A stretch of DNA of 64,000 nt from Strigops habroptila (Eukaryota; Chordata; Aves; Psittaciformes; Psittacidae). Below the pieces are notes generated by a model. It made no database searches. It saw only the letters and a list, made by a program, of their open reading frames with translations, and was not told where the DNA came from. Of the stretch, positions 45,101 to 53,900 are shown piece after piece. Both the position numbers and the translations under genes were made by a program. The stretch is taken from contig NC_044284.2 in the NCBI RefSeq assembly GCF_004027225.2, forward strand, positions 39,480,420 to 39,544,419, read 5' to 3'. How positions within the stretch are numbered: the first letter of the stretch is position 1; each line of letters starts with the position of its first letter.

Positions 45101-47815
45101 CATACAAGATAGCTCCCAAAAACACTCCCAAAAATGTGAAGCAGACACGTTGAGATTTTCTACTTACTGTTATTCTAAGATACAGCTATAGATCAAGACA
45201 AATTAATAACACATTAAAAATCACACAAAGTGCAAGACTGAAAAAGTTTGGGAATTCTTGTTTTGGTTTACATTTTTGTCACTCTTTTCACCCTCTGCTC
45301 CACCAAATCACTTAACATTTGATGCAATGTTGGGGGGGGGGAAGCAGAAAAATCAATCTCTCTCTGCCCTGAAATTATAGTCACAAGAGGTTATACACAG
45401 TATTTGCAAGCTTGATAACATTCATTCTGCTGCGTTTTTTGTTTAGGACAATTAAGAGAGACTAGAGCCTAGTGGTACCATGCAAGTATAATCAAAGTCT
45501 TTAAAGTACTCTAGTAATCCTGACCAAAATAAGTACAAAGGTTTATTGTTTACTCACCTACCACCCACAGCAAAATCAGAAATTGCATAGTAATATGACT
45601 TGAGAACTTTTGGGTCATTGAAAACTTCATCTCCAAATGTATTCAGACGATTGAGGGTCACTCTAATATCTGTAGCTGTCACCCATTCCTACAGCAGACA
45701 TAAATCCCATCAGATTACAAACATCCAACATTCCCCTCAAAAGCATACCACTGCTGTGTCACTAGCAGTTTTATTTACAAAGTCATTCATCAATCAGAAA
45801 GTTCCTTCCTCATCATTTTCCCTTTTGCACCTTGAAAGCCAACACATCCCTTCCCAAAAAGCCTTACATCACACCCTCTTGGTTTGAATGTGTTTTCCAG
45901 ACCCTGTTCCTCTCTGGATACCCTTTCCAATGTCTCTTTGCATCTTCTCTGCTCTCAACTAGGAAGCAGTGGGTAACCTCTCCAGCAAGAAGTGCAGTGC
46001 AGACAATTATGCAAGCTTGTTGATTGTACGTAGCTATCTGATTGCAGTTTTCCTGCAAAGATATACAGCACTAACAGGATAAGCTTTAGGGTACACTTGC
46101 CTGCATACATACCCCAACAAACAAAAAGACAGTCAGACAGATGAATGAGGCTGGGGGAGGTGGAGGAAGAAAAACAGACAGGCAGATTTGACTTACAACA
46201 CAAGAGCTTTTCATAATATTTACACAGCATTTTCAACAAACCACTCTACCCTCCCCCCAGCAACAGCCAGTAAATGTAGCCTGTCCCCAAATTTCACATC
46301 ACCTTCAGCCAGTGACTGTCATTAGTACCTTCTTGTTTTCATTACAACTTTCGCAATGCCTTTCGCCTTCAAATACCATAAAAAAGAACACAAGAAAAAT
46401 ATCCCTGTATGTACAACCATGCTAAGCTGTGTCACTGCTTAGCTAGCACAGTAAGATTCACTGAATTACAAACACTGGCACAAACACATGGAAATGCTGA
46501 GCACAAAATACATGTTTACTTCCATTGTGAAAAGCGGTGCCAGGGGCTTGTACATGTTTTAGGAAACTGGCAGTCAGGTCTCTATTCCTCTATTCCTAAA
46601 CCTAGCGAAGTTTATCAGAAAATTACACACCATTCACTATTCTCAAATCTCTCCATTCATCTTAATGATTAGACCCTGTTTTCTGCAAGCTACACCAACA
46701 AGGTGGCCAAACTGGTTCTATTCCATTTCAGGAGTTCTTCTCCCTTTCCCATTAATCTCTATTCTCCATTTGCAGAAGCAAGTCCCACCAGATTCTGCTC
46801 TCCTGCCTGCTGGATCAGAGGCAAGTGAGCCCTGAGCCTGCTGAGTGCTCATGTCTCAGTCTTCTCCTGCTACTTTAAGAGGAAAAGGAAGAAGTGGTGA
46901 TCACAGCTCTGAAAGGAAGGAGATGAGCCCCAATGGGGCAAACTCCACAACTTTAGCTCCTTGTTGCAATACAAGCTGGAGAAGTCATCAAGCAGAATAC
47001 AGAAAACACTAAGTGAATCAGATAAAATTGGTGCTCCTACTATGCTCCTGATCACTGTCCAACTGGTTAGGGTTTCCAATAACCCCTAGAAGAATCTTAC
47101 ATTTCTTAAATTTTTGTGCTCAAAATACACATGCAGATGCATCAAATACTCATTTGAATTAGGCTTTACCTTCCTCTGTCCTTATATCTGAAACAGCAAA
47201 ATGCCCACAACTGCTGCCTACCCAGGGAGAGATTCACACCAATCCTCTAAATATTTCCATGATTCCTAATGACAAATCATCCTTAAAGCCATTAATTTTG
47301 TTTTTTGTACCAACAATAGAGTTAAGAGTTCAACTCTTCCTTCAAAAGTGTCTCTTTGGATTGTCCACCTCAACTGACCTCTGCAAGGGCCTTTCAGCAT
47401 GAATAAAGGCCGTAGTATAGCCCACAGTATAGCCCAAAGCCAACATCCACAATGACTGAACAGAAAGACTCAACTCAGACCACCTGATTGGCTTAGTCGT
47501 GTTCACATACCTGTAGCACGGGGCTGTTATCAAAGTTATAGGCACTGGGACGCCCCTCCAGTGTTGAGAATGCCACATTGCCCCCAGTGAGGGGGGAGAT
47601 GTCACTGAACTCATCCGTACAGAGCGCCTGCTGCTCATCCTCTCCAGTCCGAATAAAGCCACGATTGACTTTGTGATACGTGCTCTCACAGGAGCCACTG
47701 TAATACTGGTAGGGCACCCATGGGCCATCTTCCCTGGTGCGTTTGTAGATTGCAAAGCTCTCTGGCCGACTGGTATGAAACTTCAGACGTACGTATGTGA
47801 TGTCGAAGGCCTTTC
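23862..47815 (-). CDS. LAMC1: LAMC1, laminin subunit gamma-1 (gene span, exons 2-28)
   Basis: 27 exons join in frame into 1,470 codons plus stop. With about 139 codons expected from exon 1, the total is close to the human 1,609. Domain order by residues counted from exon 2: LN domain rest (1-146), LEa modules (146-370), L4 globule (about 370-545), LEb modules (about 545-895), coiled coil (about 895-1470). Gamma-1 pairs with beta and alpha chains in most basement-membrane laminins. The nidogen loop N-I-D-P-N-A-V is intact (exon 14). The C-terminus keeps the interchain Cys (S-G-C-F-N) and a Glu third from the end (E-K-P), which integrin binding needs. All splice sites are GT-AG. Confidence 0.97.
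24540..24639 (-). CDS. LAMC1: LAMC1 exon 27: coiled coil
   Basis: Residues 1353-1386: [31 protein letters not shown]. Donor GTAAGA. Confidence 0.95.
25156..25314 (-). CDS. LAMC1: LAMC1 exon 26: coiled coil
   Basis: Residues 1300-1352: [40 protein letters not shown]. Exactly 53 codons; it matches human closely. Donor GTAAGT. Confidence 0.95.
25547..25746 (-). CDS. LAMC1: LAMC1 exon 25: coiled coil
   Basis: Residues 1233-1299: [21 protein letters not shown] written as in human, then [10 protein letters not shown], ending A-S-T-V-Q-K. Donor GTGAGT. Confidence 0.95.
26091..26205 (-). CDS. LAMC1: LAMC1 exon 24: coiled coil
   Basis: Residues 1195-1233: [20 protein letters not shown], then [14 protein letters not shown]. 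At 115 bp it predicts the size of the next LAMC2 exon, which should follow LAMC2 exon 18. Confidence 0.94.
26631..26780 (-). CDS. LAMC1: LAMC1 exon 23: coiled coil
   Basis: Residues 1145-1194: [38 protein letters not shown] in pieces matching human. The 150 bp equal LAMC2 exon 18. Confidence 0.94.
27364..27508 (-). CDS. LAMC1: LAMC1 exon 22: coiled coil
   Basis: Residues 1096-1144: [30 protein letters not shown]. The 145 bp equal LAMC2 exon 17. The acceptor follows a long U-rich tract. Confidence 0.94.
27543..27568. repeat. T26 homopolymer in LAMC1 intron 21
   Basis: 26 consecutive T on the plus strand, 35 bases upstream (in gene sense) of the exon 22 acceptor; in the transcript it is an A tract. 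Confidence 0.85.
27723..27860 (-). CDS. LAMC1: LAMC1 exon 21: coiled coil
   Basis: Residues 1050-1096: [35 protein letters not shown], ending L-N-Q-K. The 138 bp equal LAMC2 exon 16. Donor GTGAGT. Confidence 0.94.
28131..28210 (-). CDS. LAMC1: LAMC1 exon 20: coiled coil
   Basis: Residues 1024-1050: [23 protein letters not shown], split here by family match to human [13 protein letters not shown]. The 80 bp equal LAMC2 exon 15. Confidence 0.93.
28628..28833 (-). CDS. LAMC1: LAMC1 exon 19: coiled coil
   Basis: Residues 955-1023: [36 protein letters not shown], then [10 protein letters not shown]. The N-S-T is a possible glycosylation site. The 206 bp equal LAMC2 exon 14. Confidence 0.94.
29745..29965 (+). 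mobile_element. CR1 3' fragment (plus strand) in LAMC1 intron 18
   Basis: Plus-strand sequence reads like the end of the CR1 reverse-transcriptase frame (L-R-L-F-K-S-G-E-K) followed by a CR1 3' tail with ATTCTATGATT and a second ATTCTACGATTC. Internal sequence is shortened compared with other copies. Edges are approximate. Confidence 0.75.
29966..30395 (-). mobile_element. CR1 fragment (minus strand) in LAMC1 intron 18
   Basis: The minus strand reads [17 protein letters not shown] near 30300-30380 and then the part equivalent to [14 protein letters not shown], ending near L-K-E-G-R. It lacks the 3' tail and directly abuts the plus-strand fragment. Confidence 0.75.
30705..30861 (-). CDS. LAMC1: LAMC1 exon 18: coiled coil
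   Basis: Residues 903-955: [21 protein letters not shown], then [17 protein letters not shown]. Heptad pattern of the long arm; aligns with human [14 protein letters not shown]. Confidence 0.94.
31020..31198 (-). CDS. LAMC1: LAMC1 exon 17: last LE module and start of coiled coil
   Basis: Residues 843-902: [37 protein letters not shown], then [11 protein letters not shown], the same coil-entry motif as in LAMC2 exon 12. Confidence 0.95.
31936..32078 (-). CDS. LAMC1: LAMC1 exon 16: LEb module
   Basis: Residues 795-843: [41 protein letters not shown]. It matches human gamma-1 almost completely. Donor GTAAGT. Confidence 0.95.
32537..32690 (-). CDS. LAMC1: LAMC1 exon 15: LEb module
   Basis: Residues 744-795: [46 protein letters not shown]2 has no separate counterpart; its exon 12 replaces exons 15-17. 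Confidence 0.94.
33018..33263 (-). CDS. LAMC1: LAMC1 exon 14: LE module with the nidogen-binding loop
   Basis: Residues 662-744: [30 protein letters not shown], then a stretch identical to human gamma-1 from G-E-C-L-K-C to F-G-N-P-L-A-P. N-I-D-P-N-A-V is the loop that binds nidogen with high affinity in gamma-1. Its 3' 136 bases (33018-33153) are almost identical to LAMC2 exon 11. Confidence 0.97.
34436..36057 (+). mobile_element. CR1 LINE, 5'-truncated, with uninterrupted reverse-transcriptase frame
   Basis: The frame runs open from about 34436 to the stop at 35960 and encodes at least 486 residues of CR1 ORF2. Conserved marks are [40 protein letters not shown] and the catalytic F-A-D-D. 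The endonuclease half is missing, so the copy is 5'-truncated as usual for LINEs. The tail at 36030-36057 has three ATTCTATG units. It is opposite in direction to LAMC1. The 5' edge is approximate. Confidence 0.95.
34500..35960 (+). CDS. CR1 ORF2 C-terminal part: reverse transcriptase
   Basis: RNA-directed DNA polymerase of a non-LTR retrotransposon. The frame has no stop or frameshift across all RT blocks and the C-terminal domain ([10 protein letters not shown], then the stop). The first in-frame codon used here (GTG at 34500) is not a real start; coding continues upstream to the truncation. Without the endonuclease domain it should not move by itself. It shares no use with LAMC1, in whose intron it sits. 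Confidence 0.9.
   Translation: MHKSMGPDEIHPRVLKELANEVAKPLSIIFEKSWQSGEVPDDWKKGNITPIFKKGKVEDPGNYRPVSLTSVPGKILEQFLLENMLRHMKNNEVVGDSQHGFTKGKSCLTNLVAFYDGATELMDSGRAVDVIYLDLCKAFDTVPHDILVSKLERHQFDRWTTRWIKNWLDGRTQRVVVNGSMSSWKPVTSGVPQGSVLGPVLFNIFVGDMDSGIECALSKFADDTKLCGSVDTLEGRDAIQRDLDTLVRWADANLMKFNQGKCKVLHLGRGNPRHCYRLGREEIQSSPAEKDLGVLVDEKLNMSRQCALAAQKANRILGCIKRSVASRSKEVILPLYSALVRPHLEYCVQFWCPQHKKDMELLERVQRRATRMIRGLEHLPYEDRLRKLGLFSLEKRRLRGDLIAAFQYLKGVYKDAGEGLFLRDCSGRTRGNGFKLKQRKFRLDIRKKFFTVRVVKHWNGLPREVVDAPSLAVFKARLDRALSHMV
36364..36552 (-). CDS. LAMC1: LAMC1 exon 13: LEb module
   Basis: Residues 599-662: [49 protein letters not shown]. Donor GTGTGT. The intron that follows is long and carries a CR1 element. 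Confidence 0.95.
36647..36868 (-). CDS. LAMC1: LAMC1 exon 12: end of L4 and LE module
   Basis: Residues 525-599: [53 protein letters not shown]. It is the counterpart of LAMC2 exon 9. Donor GTAAGA. Confidence 0.95.
36869..38271 (-). other. LAMC1: LAMC1 intron 11, with AT-rich block
   Basis: 1.4-kb intron. A strongly AT-rich block of TTTATA/TATAAA-type words lies at about 38110-38190, close to the exon 11 donor. Nothing else stands out. Confidence 0.6.
38110..38190. repeat. AT-rich low-complexity block
   Basis: Alternating TTTATA, ATAAAT and ATATTA words; an AT-microsatellite-like tract in LAMC1 intron 11. Confidence 0.75.
38272..38384 (-). CDS. LAMC1: LAMC1 exon 11: L4 domain part 3
   Basis: Residues 487-525: [36 protein letters not shown]. 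The 113 bp equal LAMC2 exon 8. The donor GTAAGT uses the bases of the Ser codon, which is split A|GT. Confidence 0.95.
38651..38840 (-). CDS. LAMC1: LAMC1 exon 10: L4 domain part 2
   Basis: Residues 424-487: [26 protein letters not shown] written in parts as in human, then [21 protein letters not shown] is a likely glycosylation site. The 190 bp equal LAMC2 exon 7. Confidence 0.95.
38928..39050 (-). CDS. LAMC1: LAMC1 exon 9: L4 domain part 1
   Basis: Residues 383-424: [31 protein letters not shown]. The 123 bp equal LAMC2 exon 6. The split codon at the junction with exon 10 reads Arg (human has Ala at A-P-A-K). Confidence 0.94.
39222..39288 (+). mobile_element. CR1 3' tail fragment in LAMC1 intron 8
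   Basis: TTGGAACTAGATGATCTTCA and the following bases match the terminal part of the intron 13 CR1 copy, ending in ATTTTATGATTCTATGAA. Only the tail is present. The rest of intron 8 (39051-39996) shows no feature. Confidence 0.85.
39997..40133 (-). CDS. LAMC1: LAMC1 exon 8: LE module into L4
   Basis: Residues 337-383: [40 protein letters not shown]. It bridges the LE rod and the L4 globule. The 137 bp equal LAMC2 exon 5. Confidence 0.95.
40238..40336 (-). CDS. LAMC1: LAMC1 exon 7: LEa4 module
   Basis: Residues 304-337: [20 protein letters not shown], then N-V-E-G-F-H-C-E-R. The 99 bp equal LAMC2 exon 4. The acceptor and donor (GTAATT) are usable. Confidence 0.95.
40438..40555 (-). CDS. LAMC1: LAMC1 exon 6: LEa3 module
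   Basis: Residues 265-304: [34 protein letters not shown]. It matches human gamma-1 closely. LAMC2 exon 3 shares a 23-base identical run with it. Confidence 0.95.
40556..42672 (-). other. LAMC1: LAMC1 intron 5
   Basis: 2.1-kb intron. It holds a T/G/C-rich low-complexity block at about 41990-42110 and a G16 run at 42525-42540. No gene or element recognised. Confidence 0.65.
42525..42540. repeat. G16 homopolymer
   Basis: Sixteen consecutive G on the plus strand in LAMC1 intron 5; a site where assembly length may be unreliable. Confidence 0.9.
42673..42861 (-). CDS. LAMC1: LAMC1 exon 5: LEa2 module
   Basis: Residues 202-265: [41 protein letters not shown]. It is 189 bp, the same as LAMC2 exon 2, which encodes the matching module. 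Donor GTAAGT. Confidence 0.95.
42862..43962 (-). other. LAMC1: LAMC1 intron 4
   Basis: 1.1-kb intron with no recognised feature. Confidence 0.6.
43963..44129 (-). CDS. LAMC1: LAMC1 exon 4: LEa1 module
   Basis: Residues 146-202: [48 protein letters not shown]. It is the first LE module after LN, closely matching human gamma-1. Donor GTATGT. Confidence 0.95.
44276..44640 (+). mobile_element. CR1 3' fragment in LAMC1 intron 3
   Basis: About 365 bases matching the last part of CR1 ORF2 (F-Q-Y-L-K-A-A-like start, then [17 protein letters not shown]-like text with stops) and its tail, ending near AACCATTCCGTGAAAC. It is a decayed copy closer to the LAMC2 intron 2 copy than to the intron 13 copy. 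The rest of intron 3 (44130-45557) shows no feature. Confidence 0.85.
45558..45688 (-). CDS. LAMC1: LAMC1 exon 3: end of LN domain
   Basis: Residues 103-146: [29 protein letters not shown]. It completes the LN domain just before the first LE module. Donor GTGAGTA. Confidence 0.95.
45689..47510 (-). other. LAMC1: LAMC1 intron 2
   Basis: 1.8-kb intron with no recognised gene, RNA or element. Confidence 0.6.
47511..47815 (-). CDS. LAMC1: LAMC1 exon 2: LN domain
   Basis: Residues 1-102 of the visible part, from [13 protein letters not shown] to D-N-S-P-V-L-Q, nearly identical to human gamma-1. It encodes the middle of the laminin N-terminal (LN) domain, which drives network polymerisation. It starts in phase 1, so the first Gly codon is split with exon 1, which is not in the window. 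Confidence 0.96.
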
Positions 47816-47936
47816 CTGTGGATGAGAGAAGACAGACATGAGAAAGACTCAAACAACTTAAATCAGAAAGAATGAAAAGAGCTGCACCACAATTCTCTCT
47901 CTGGAAGATACATCTCCTCTATCTATCCAGCAGGAT

Positions 47937-47980
47937 GAGCAGTGTCCAGTAGCACCAGGAGCAGTGTCCAGTAGCACCAG
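47937..47980. repeat. Perfect 22-bp tandem duplication
   Basis: The 22-base unit at 47937-47958 is repeated without change at 47959-47980. It lies in LAMC1 intron 1, 122 bases upstream of exon 2. Confidence 0.95.
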
Positions 47981-50900
47981 GAGTATCTCTTCCAGTCCTA
48001 CATACTGGAAGACAACATGAAAGAATTGAAGGCAGAAGTTGAGGGCAGGCTGAGTAGATAAGCAGACCTAGAGACCTCTGTGCAACCAGACAGACATCTC
48101 AAGCTGCAATTCTCTTCTGCAGACATCACCAACAGTGTCCTTATCCCTGTACATGACACATTACATCAGACCCGCGAACAGCCCGTGTGGATCTAAGGCC
48201 AGGTCCAAGTTAACCATGCCATTTGATAATATCTCTTCCAAATATATTTATGGGAGAAACAGTATTAACCAGAGGCACGAGCCACACTGTAGAGACTGTT
48301 TTCTCTTTCTGCTTTCTCCCTAAGTAGACAATATCCCAAACTCTTTCTACTATTCATGAAGCCTTTCCCTCCAGCACTGAACTACTGAGTACACCTTCTT
48401 CTACACATTCCCTGGGAAAGAGAAAATAAATTTTCTGGACTATATAATTAAAGTCACCAAGACACTTTTCAGATCAAAGTGTAATGATTTACAAGCCAGC
48501 CATGTTCTGCCCCTCCTATAAGGATAAATGTAAACTCACCTTCCCGCCCTCCATTCATCTCCTAACAGGTTTGTGGCAATCAGCAGACCATCCGCCCTCA
48601 TGGATTCTTCTCCAGTGATTTGAGTATCTACCCCCATGCACGTAAACCAACTGTCCAGGGGATTCACATCCCTAAGAAAACCCATCAGGGGAAAAGGACC
48701 ATAGCACACTTCAGTCACCTTCCTCCACCATCCCCACTAGCTGGAGGCATGTTCCCAAGAGAAGGTACAGCTGCGTGCCAGCTGTTCTTGCTCTGCCTTG
48801 GCAAGCAGCCTGTGTATGATCAGGACACCCTGGCACATGTAGGGAACTTGCTGAAACACCATGAGGTTTGTCTGGAACAAAACTTTGGGTGTTTAGTCCT
48901 GCCATGCTTTTACGCTCCCACCACCTCCAAGCAAAACACTGCTCTAAGCAGAGGTTGCAGCCATCACTGGTCATCTCATTGGCCAAGAAAAAAAACAACA
49001 AACAACCCACACCAAAAAGCTACTGGAAGAGTTTCAACTGATTGAAAAAAAGGGGTTTTCCACCTGAAGAAGTCACACAGATTTAACCTTAACTTACAAA
49101 TTAATTAACTGCACCGTGTTAAAATTAGACACGAGGCTTTGCACCTGCTGAAGAGTGGCTCACTTTACAAGTTAAAGCAAAGCAGATGGTACCAGGCAAC
49201 AGCAACATTGTACCTCTCAAAGTACACAGCAAAACCTGATGGCAATGAATGAGGTCACGAACAGGTTTCACTCATATGCCACCCATCACTTAGACTGGGA
49301 CCAGTCTGCGTTAAACGTGTCACACCCAGCCCCTGGCTGGCACAAACCTTTGTCCTTTCTGGCTGCTGGAAACACTAAAATAGCAGAAGCGGCAAACACA
49401 AAGGGTCCAGAAATTAACATTGGGGGGTGGGGGTGGGGGATGGGGAAACAAAAAAGAAAGTAAAAATCAAGACATACAGAACTCAAAAACCTTAACCCTT
49501 ACATGTCCCAGGGATAAAAGACCACCAATCTTGTGTTTAAAGCCAAAAAGATCTGCCAATACTCCAATCTACCAAAAAGTACTGTGCTTGACAAGCAAGA
49601 CAGCTGGGGTGTTGCACAGAGATACAAACTCCCCAATACTTCTCACAAAATACCCTTTCCTATTTTGCCATGTGTGAGGTTGCAGATGAGCCAAGCACAA
49701 GACTGGAAGCTAGACATTCACAATCTGTGGCTCTTGCTCAATACTAGCTCACTGTTGGTTTGGGGTCAAGTTATTTAATGTGATCTCCTTATCCACAAAA
49801 CACAGGCAAGAAGTAATCACACCATTAATGCCAAACTGGTTCCACAAAGGCTAAAAACTCTAAAGGACCAATGCTTAACATCGTAACGCAGCTTAGCCGT
49901 ACCCTCCCCTTGCTGCCCAACACAAGAGATTAATCTTGTTTCCATTTATTTGGAAGTACTTTCCTTATGAATCTCAAGGCAAGAAGCGGGTATCATATGT
50001 ACAAATCAGTCCCTCCCAGGTTTCCCATTTCTTTTGCTATGTCTCTTCCCAAGAAGAGAGCTCATCACTGAAGGCAAAGTATGTTTCAGAGGTGAAGAAC
50101 ATGCACATGCAGAAATTTAAGGTGACCACACCAGACTCACTGATAGGCCAGACATGCACAAATATCTTTTTCAGGCTTATGGTAAACAAACCCAGGATAT
50201 GCTCCCCATCTTTTCCAAAGGCAAGGAGCCCCAGAAGCTAATGCCTCCTCTTTCCTCTGCAGGAAAACCCTAGGATACATGTTGACTAGTGACTTGTCAA
50301 CCCAAGAACTTCCCAAACACCTTGGATGAGCAGCAACTGAAACCAGACCTACTAACATGGTTTTCTCACTAATAAAACTTTCATCAGCTTAATAAGAAAG
50401 TTTTAGTTTTCTTTGAGCTCATGTGCTAGAATAAAGCACATTATGAGGCCAAAAGTCTGCCCTGATGGGATTTCTTTGGACAATTTTCATGACAAGTGAA
50501 AATAGTGAAGACATCAGGCAAGAGCAGCCATTCCCTAAATCTATAGGGGGAAAAAAAACAACCAACCAAATAAAAATCACAACAGACCCAACAGCATGAA
50601 GATCGTTCAATTAAATTGTGTCAACTGAATTGTCAGGAATAGCCTGCTACTTTGACTTGAGGGGGTTAGTTTTCTCCTACTACTACTGCATTCTTCTAGC
50701 GTAAAGCAAAAACCCTGCATTCAGGCTTCATCAAGATGATTTCTGGGAGGAAATGCTTTGAAAGAATCCTGGGAATGAAGAGGAGGCCAGGCATGTGCTC
50801 TCACTTCACAGACACAACTTTCTGCTCTAACAGAAAGGCCAGGTCACAGCCTGCACGTCCTGGAAAAGAACTACTTTTTTTTCCTCTCCACTGTAACTGG

Positions 50901-53900
50901 ATTACAGTTTCTGTTCCCCTACAAGGTCTCCTACAGCTCCTTGGAAAAACTGCAGCTCAGCTAAAAGGCACAACACATGCAAACTGCAGCCTGTGGAGCA
51001 CTAAAACATTTTCCAAAGAGTCCCTTGTGCTAAATGGAAAGGACTCACCCTTTTTCATATTCAGTTTTACACGGCAGGCCAAAGAAAACGCATTGAAAAC
51101 CCTCCCAACCAGGCAGCCCAGGAGAAAAAGACATTTATTTCAGCTGGCAGTGTAACCACTTGAGAAATCCTGTTAATGGCATTAAACAGGAATGCAGTTA
51201 ATGCGCACAGAGTGGCTGGGCGCTAGTGCCGTATCAGCTTGCCATGGGTAAATACTGCTGGAACAATAGAGTTTACCCAAGACCAGCTGACACAGTGCTG
51301 AAATGTGTTTCTCCACTGTTCATACTGAACGTAAAAGCTGTGCTTAGCAGCCTGGCAGCTAGCAGGGCTCTTCAAGGTTGCAGAACCTTTTTCTAGCAAA
51401 GATAAGGCACCTAGGCTGCTTTCAAGTCTCACAGAGCTAAATAAACATATACCTCTATTACACTGAGAAATGGTGACAGCAATAACCAGGTGAAAGGCAG
51501 TTTTAAACGTTTCATTTAGAAGACAAAAAGCCATTGTTCTCCTGTTCCTAGGAGCTGGTAATTGTTTTGATCTCTGGCTTAGAAGTGTCTCATAGTGTCA
51601 AGTATCAGATAATATTTCCCTCTGTGTACTGTACAGTGGCAGATGTATTTTGCAGGAAGAGCTTCAGATGTTTGTTATAAAAGTTTGTTAGTAGAAAGAA
51701 GACACATGGTAATTAGCAACCATGAGCTCAGCACTTCAGGAGTGCAACCTGACAGGTCTTTAAAGCATCTAGAACTCAAAATCATGAGCCACGCATTTAA
51801 AAACTGCATCTTCTCTGAGGCATGAAGCTGTTCACTAGCAAGTGACAAGGTGACAAAATAACCAGCCCCTTTTGATAATTCAGGGTGATCTGGAAAACCC
51901 TGTAATATCTTTCTCTAAAGTAACCAAGCACACCTATAAGCCTTCAGGACAGTACTGCAATTACACGTTCCACTAAGCGAGCAAGTCTGAGTGCCTGCAG
52001 AGGCAGCAGCAGCATTGGAAAAGTTCAGCCTCGTTAAATGCAGGGAATGCTTCCCCAACAACCTGCTCACATTTTCAGGCTGACCACAGCTACCAGATGT
52101 CATCAGCAATTAAAGCCCTTCCTCAGCAGGGTTATCACCCAACTCTATCCCAAGTTCCACCAGGAAATGCACCACACTGAAAACCATGAAGATAGACTGG
52201 AAAAATGTAAGCAAATGCTGTTTAGATCTTCAGAAAATCCTCCCTTTTCCCCCAAGTTAGGAATTCATCCCTATACACAAAAGGCCTCCTTGTATTCAGA
52301 CCCTCAGAACAGATGGATAATTTACATCAGGAAAACGTCCCGCCAGCTGGCACGCCGACTACAAGCACTGAATTGTGAGCAGATGCCTGCATGAGATAAG
52401 CCCAGACGACACTCGTCTCCTTCAATATTGGTCCACTTGCATCACATGCGTGCAGGAGGAAACCACGCTACTACTTCTGCACTCGCTGCAATCCCTCAGC
52501 GTATCCTACCAGCAGTGAGCTTTAAAACACAACTGCTGAGTTTTGCTGCCCAGGAGGGAAAAAAAAACCAAAACAAACTACCCGAGCAGACTGTATTGTG
52601 CAAAGCACCAAGCTTTCAGCAAACTTCACTGAACAGTAACTAAATGGTTAAACTTTGCTCTGTTTCTCTTTTGATTTGCTCCTGTTTCAAGGCAGCTTTT
52701 TCCACCCAGATACCTGCTAACAACCTGTTTCTAAGTAAAGGTTAAAAGAACTGACAACAAACTGCTAAAAAAATACAACCTATTTACTATTTATTTAATT
52801 TCATTTCCATTTTGCAGTGACAGGACAGAGAGCAAGTAACTACCACTGGCATTTCATTTCGCTCTCATCTGACCTGTTTCTCCATCATTCCCAGAAGGCC
52901 AGCTTTCCCAGTTTACTAGACTGGAAATTGCCCTCTGCCATTCACTCTTCTTGTCCTTACTCCTACCCCAACTCCGCCCCTCCATGAACTCTCCCTACCA
53001 CCCAGTGCAATTCTACAAGCAGACAGACTGTCTGACTGAGCTTGAAGATGCTCATCTGCTCCTCTCTGACAAATAAAAAGCTACTGGCCAGAGCAGGAGG
53101 CAGCATCTCCAACTCTTACATTATCACTAGATGCAAAGTGTAGCATAGGCACTGTAACCTCGCATGAGCAGCAAATTGCAAGGGACAGAAACATTGATCT
53201 CAGTAGACAGAGGCCAGAAAGTTCACATGATCTTGTTTAAGACTGCTCACTGCTTCTTGAGTCGAGCAACCACTCCAAGTTCTCAGCTACTGCAGTATTT
53301 TGTTTCAGCCTCTCATGCTAGAAACCCTCCTGGAGGCTTCCCTCCTGGAACACAGGGGCTGCAGATGAGAAGGAAATCTTTAAAGCGAATGAATAATCCC
53401 ATCCCAAGGAATAGGACAGGATTTTCCAGCATGCAGATGAGCAACAAGAGCAGGATAGTGTTTATAAGGAGGGGAGGAACACGAGAAACATCCTGAGCAA
53501 CTTGCTTTATTGGAATAAAAAAGTCCTATTAAACAACAACAGCCCAACACCTGCAAGACACATAAGCAATAAGTTATGTCGCTTGGACCATATGCGCATG
53601 AAAACGCCAAACTTACGACTGAAAGTAAAAAATTATTGTCATTCTAGAGCAAGTGCCCTTTACAACTACACCCCAGCTCTTCTGGGAAAATTTGTGGAGG
53701 AGGAGGATGAGGACACTAGTATTGCACAAGCAAATGAAATATCCAGCATCTGAAGAAAAAAAAATAAAGACTTCCACTTTCTGATTGTCTTCACTGGGGA
53801 AATAACACAGGAGCACGGATGACAGCTTTTAAATGCTGAGTGGTGGACCCTATAAGAACACAAACTTAGGTTTATTTTCTGGTCCTCACTTAAAGAGCCT

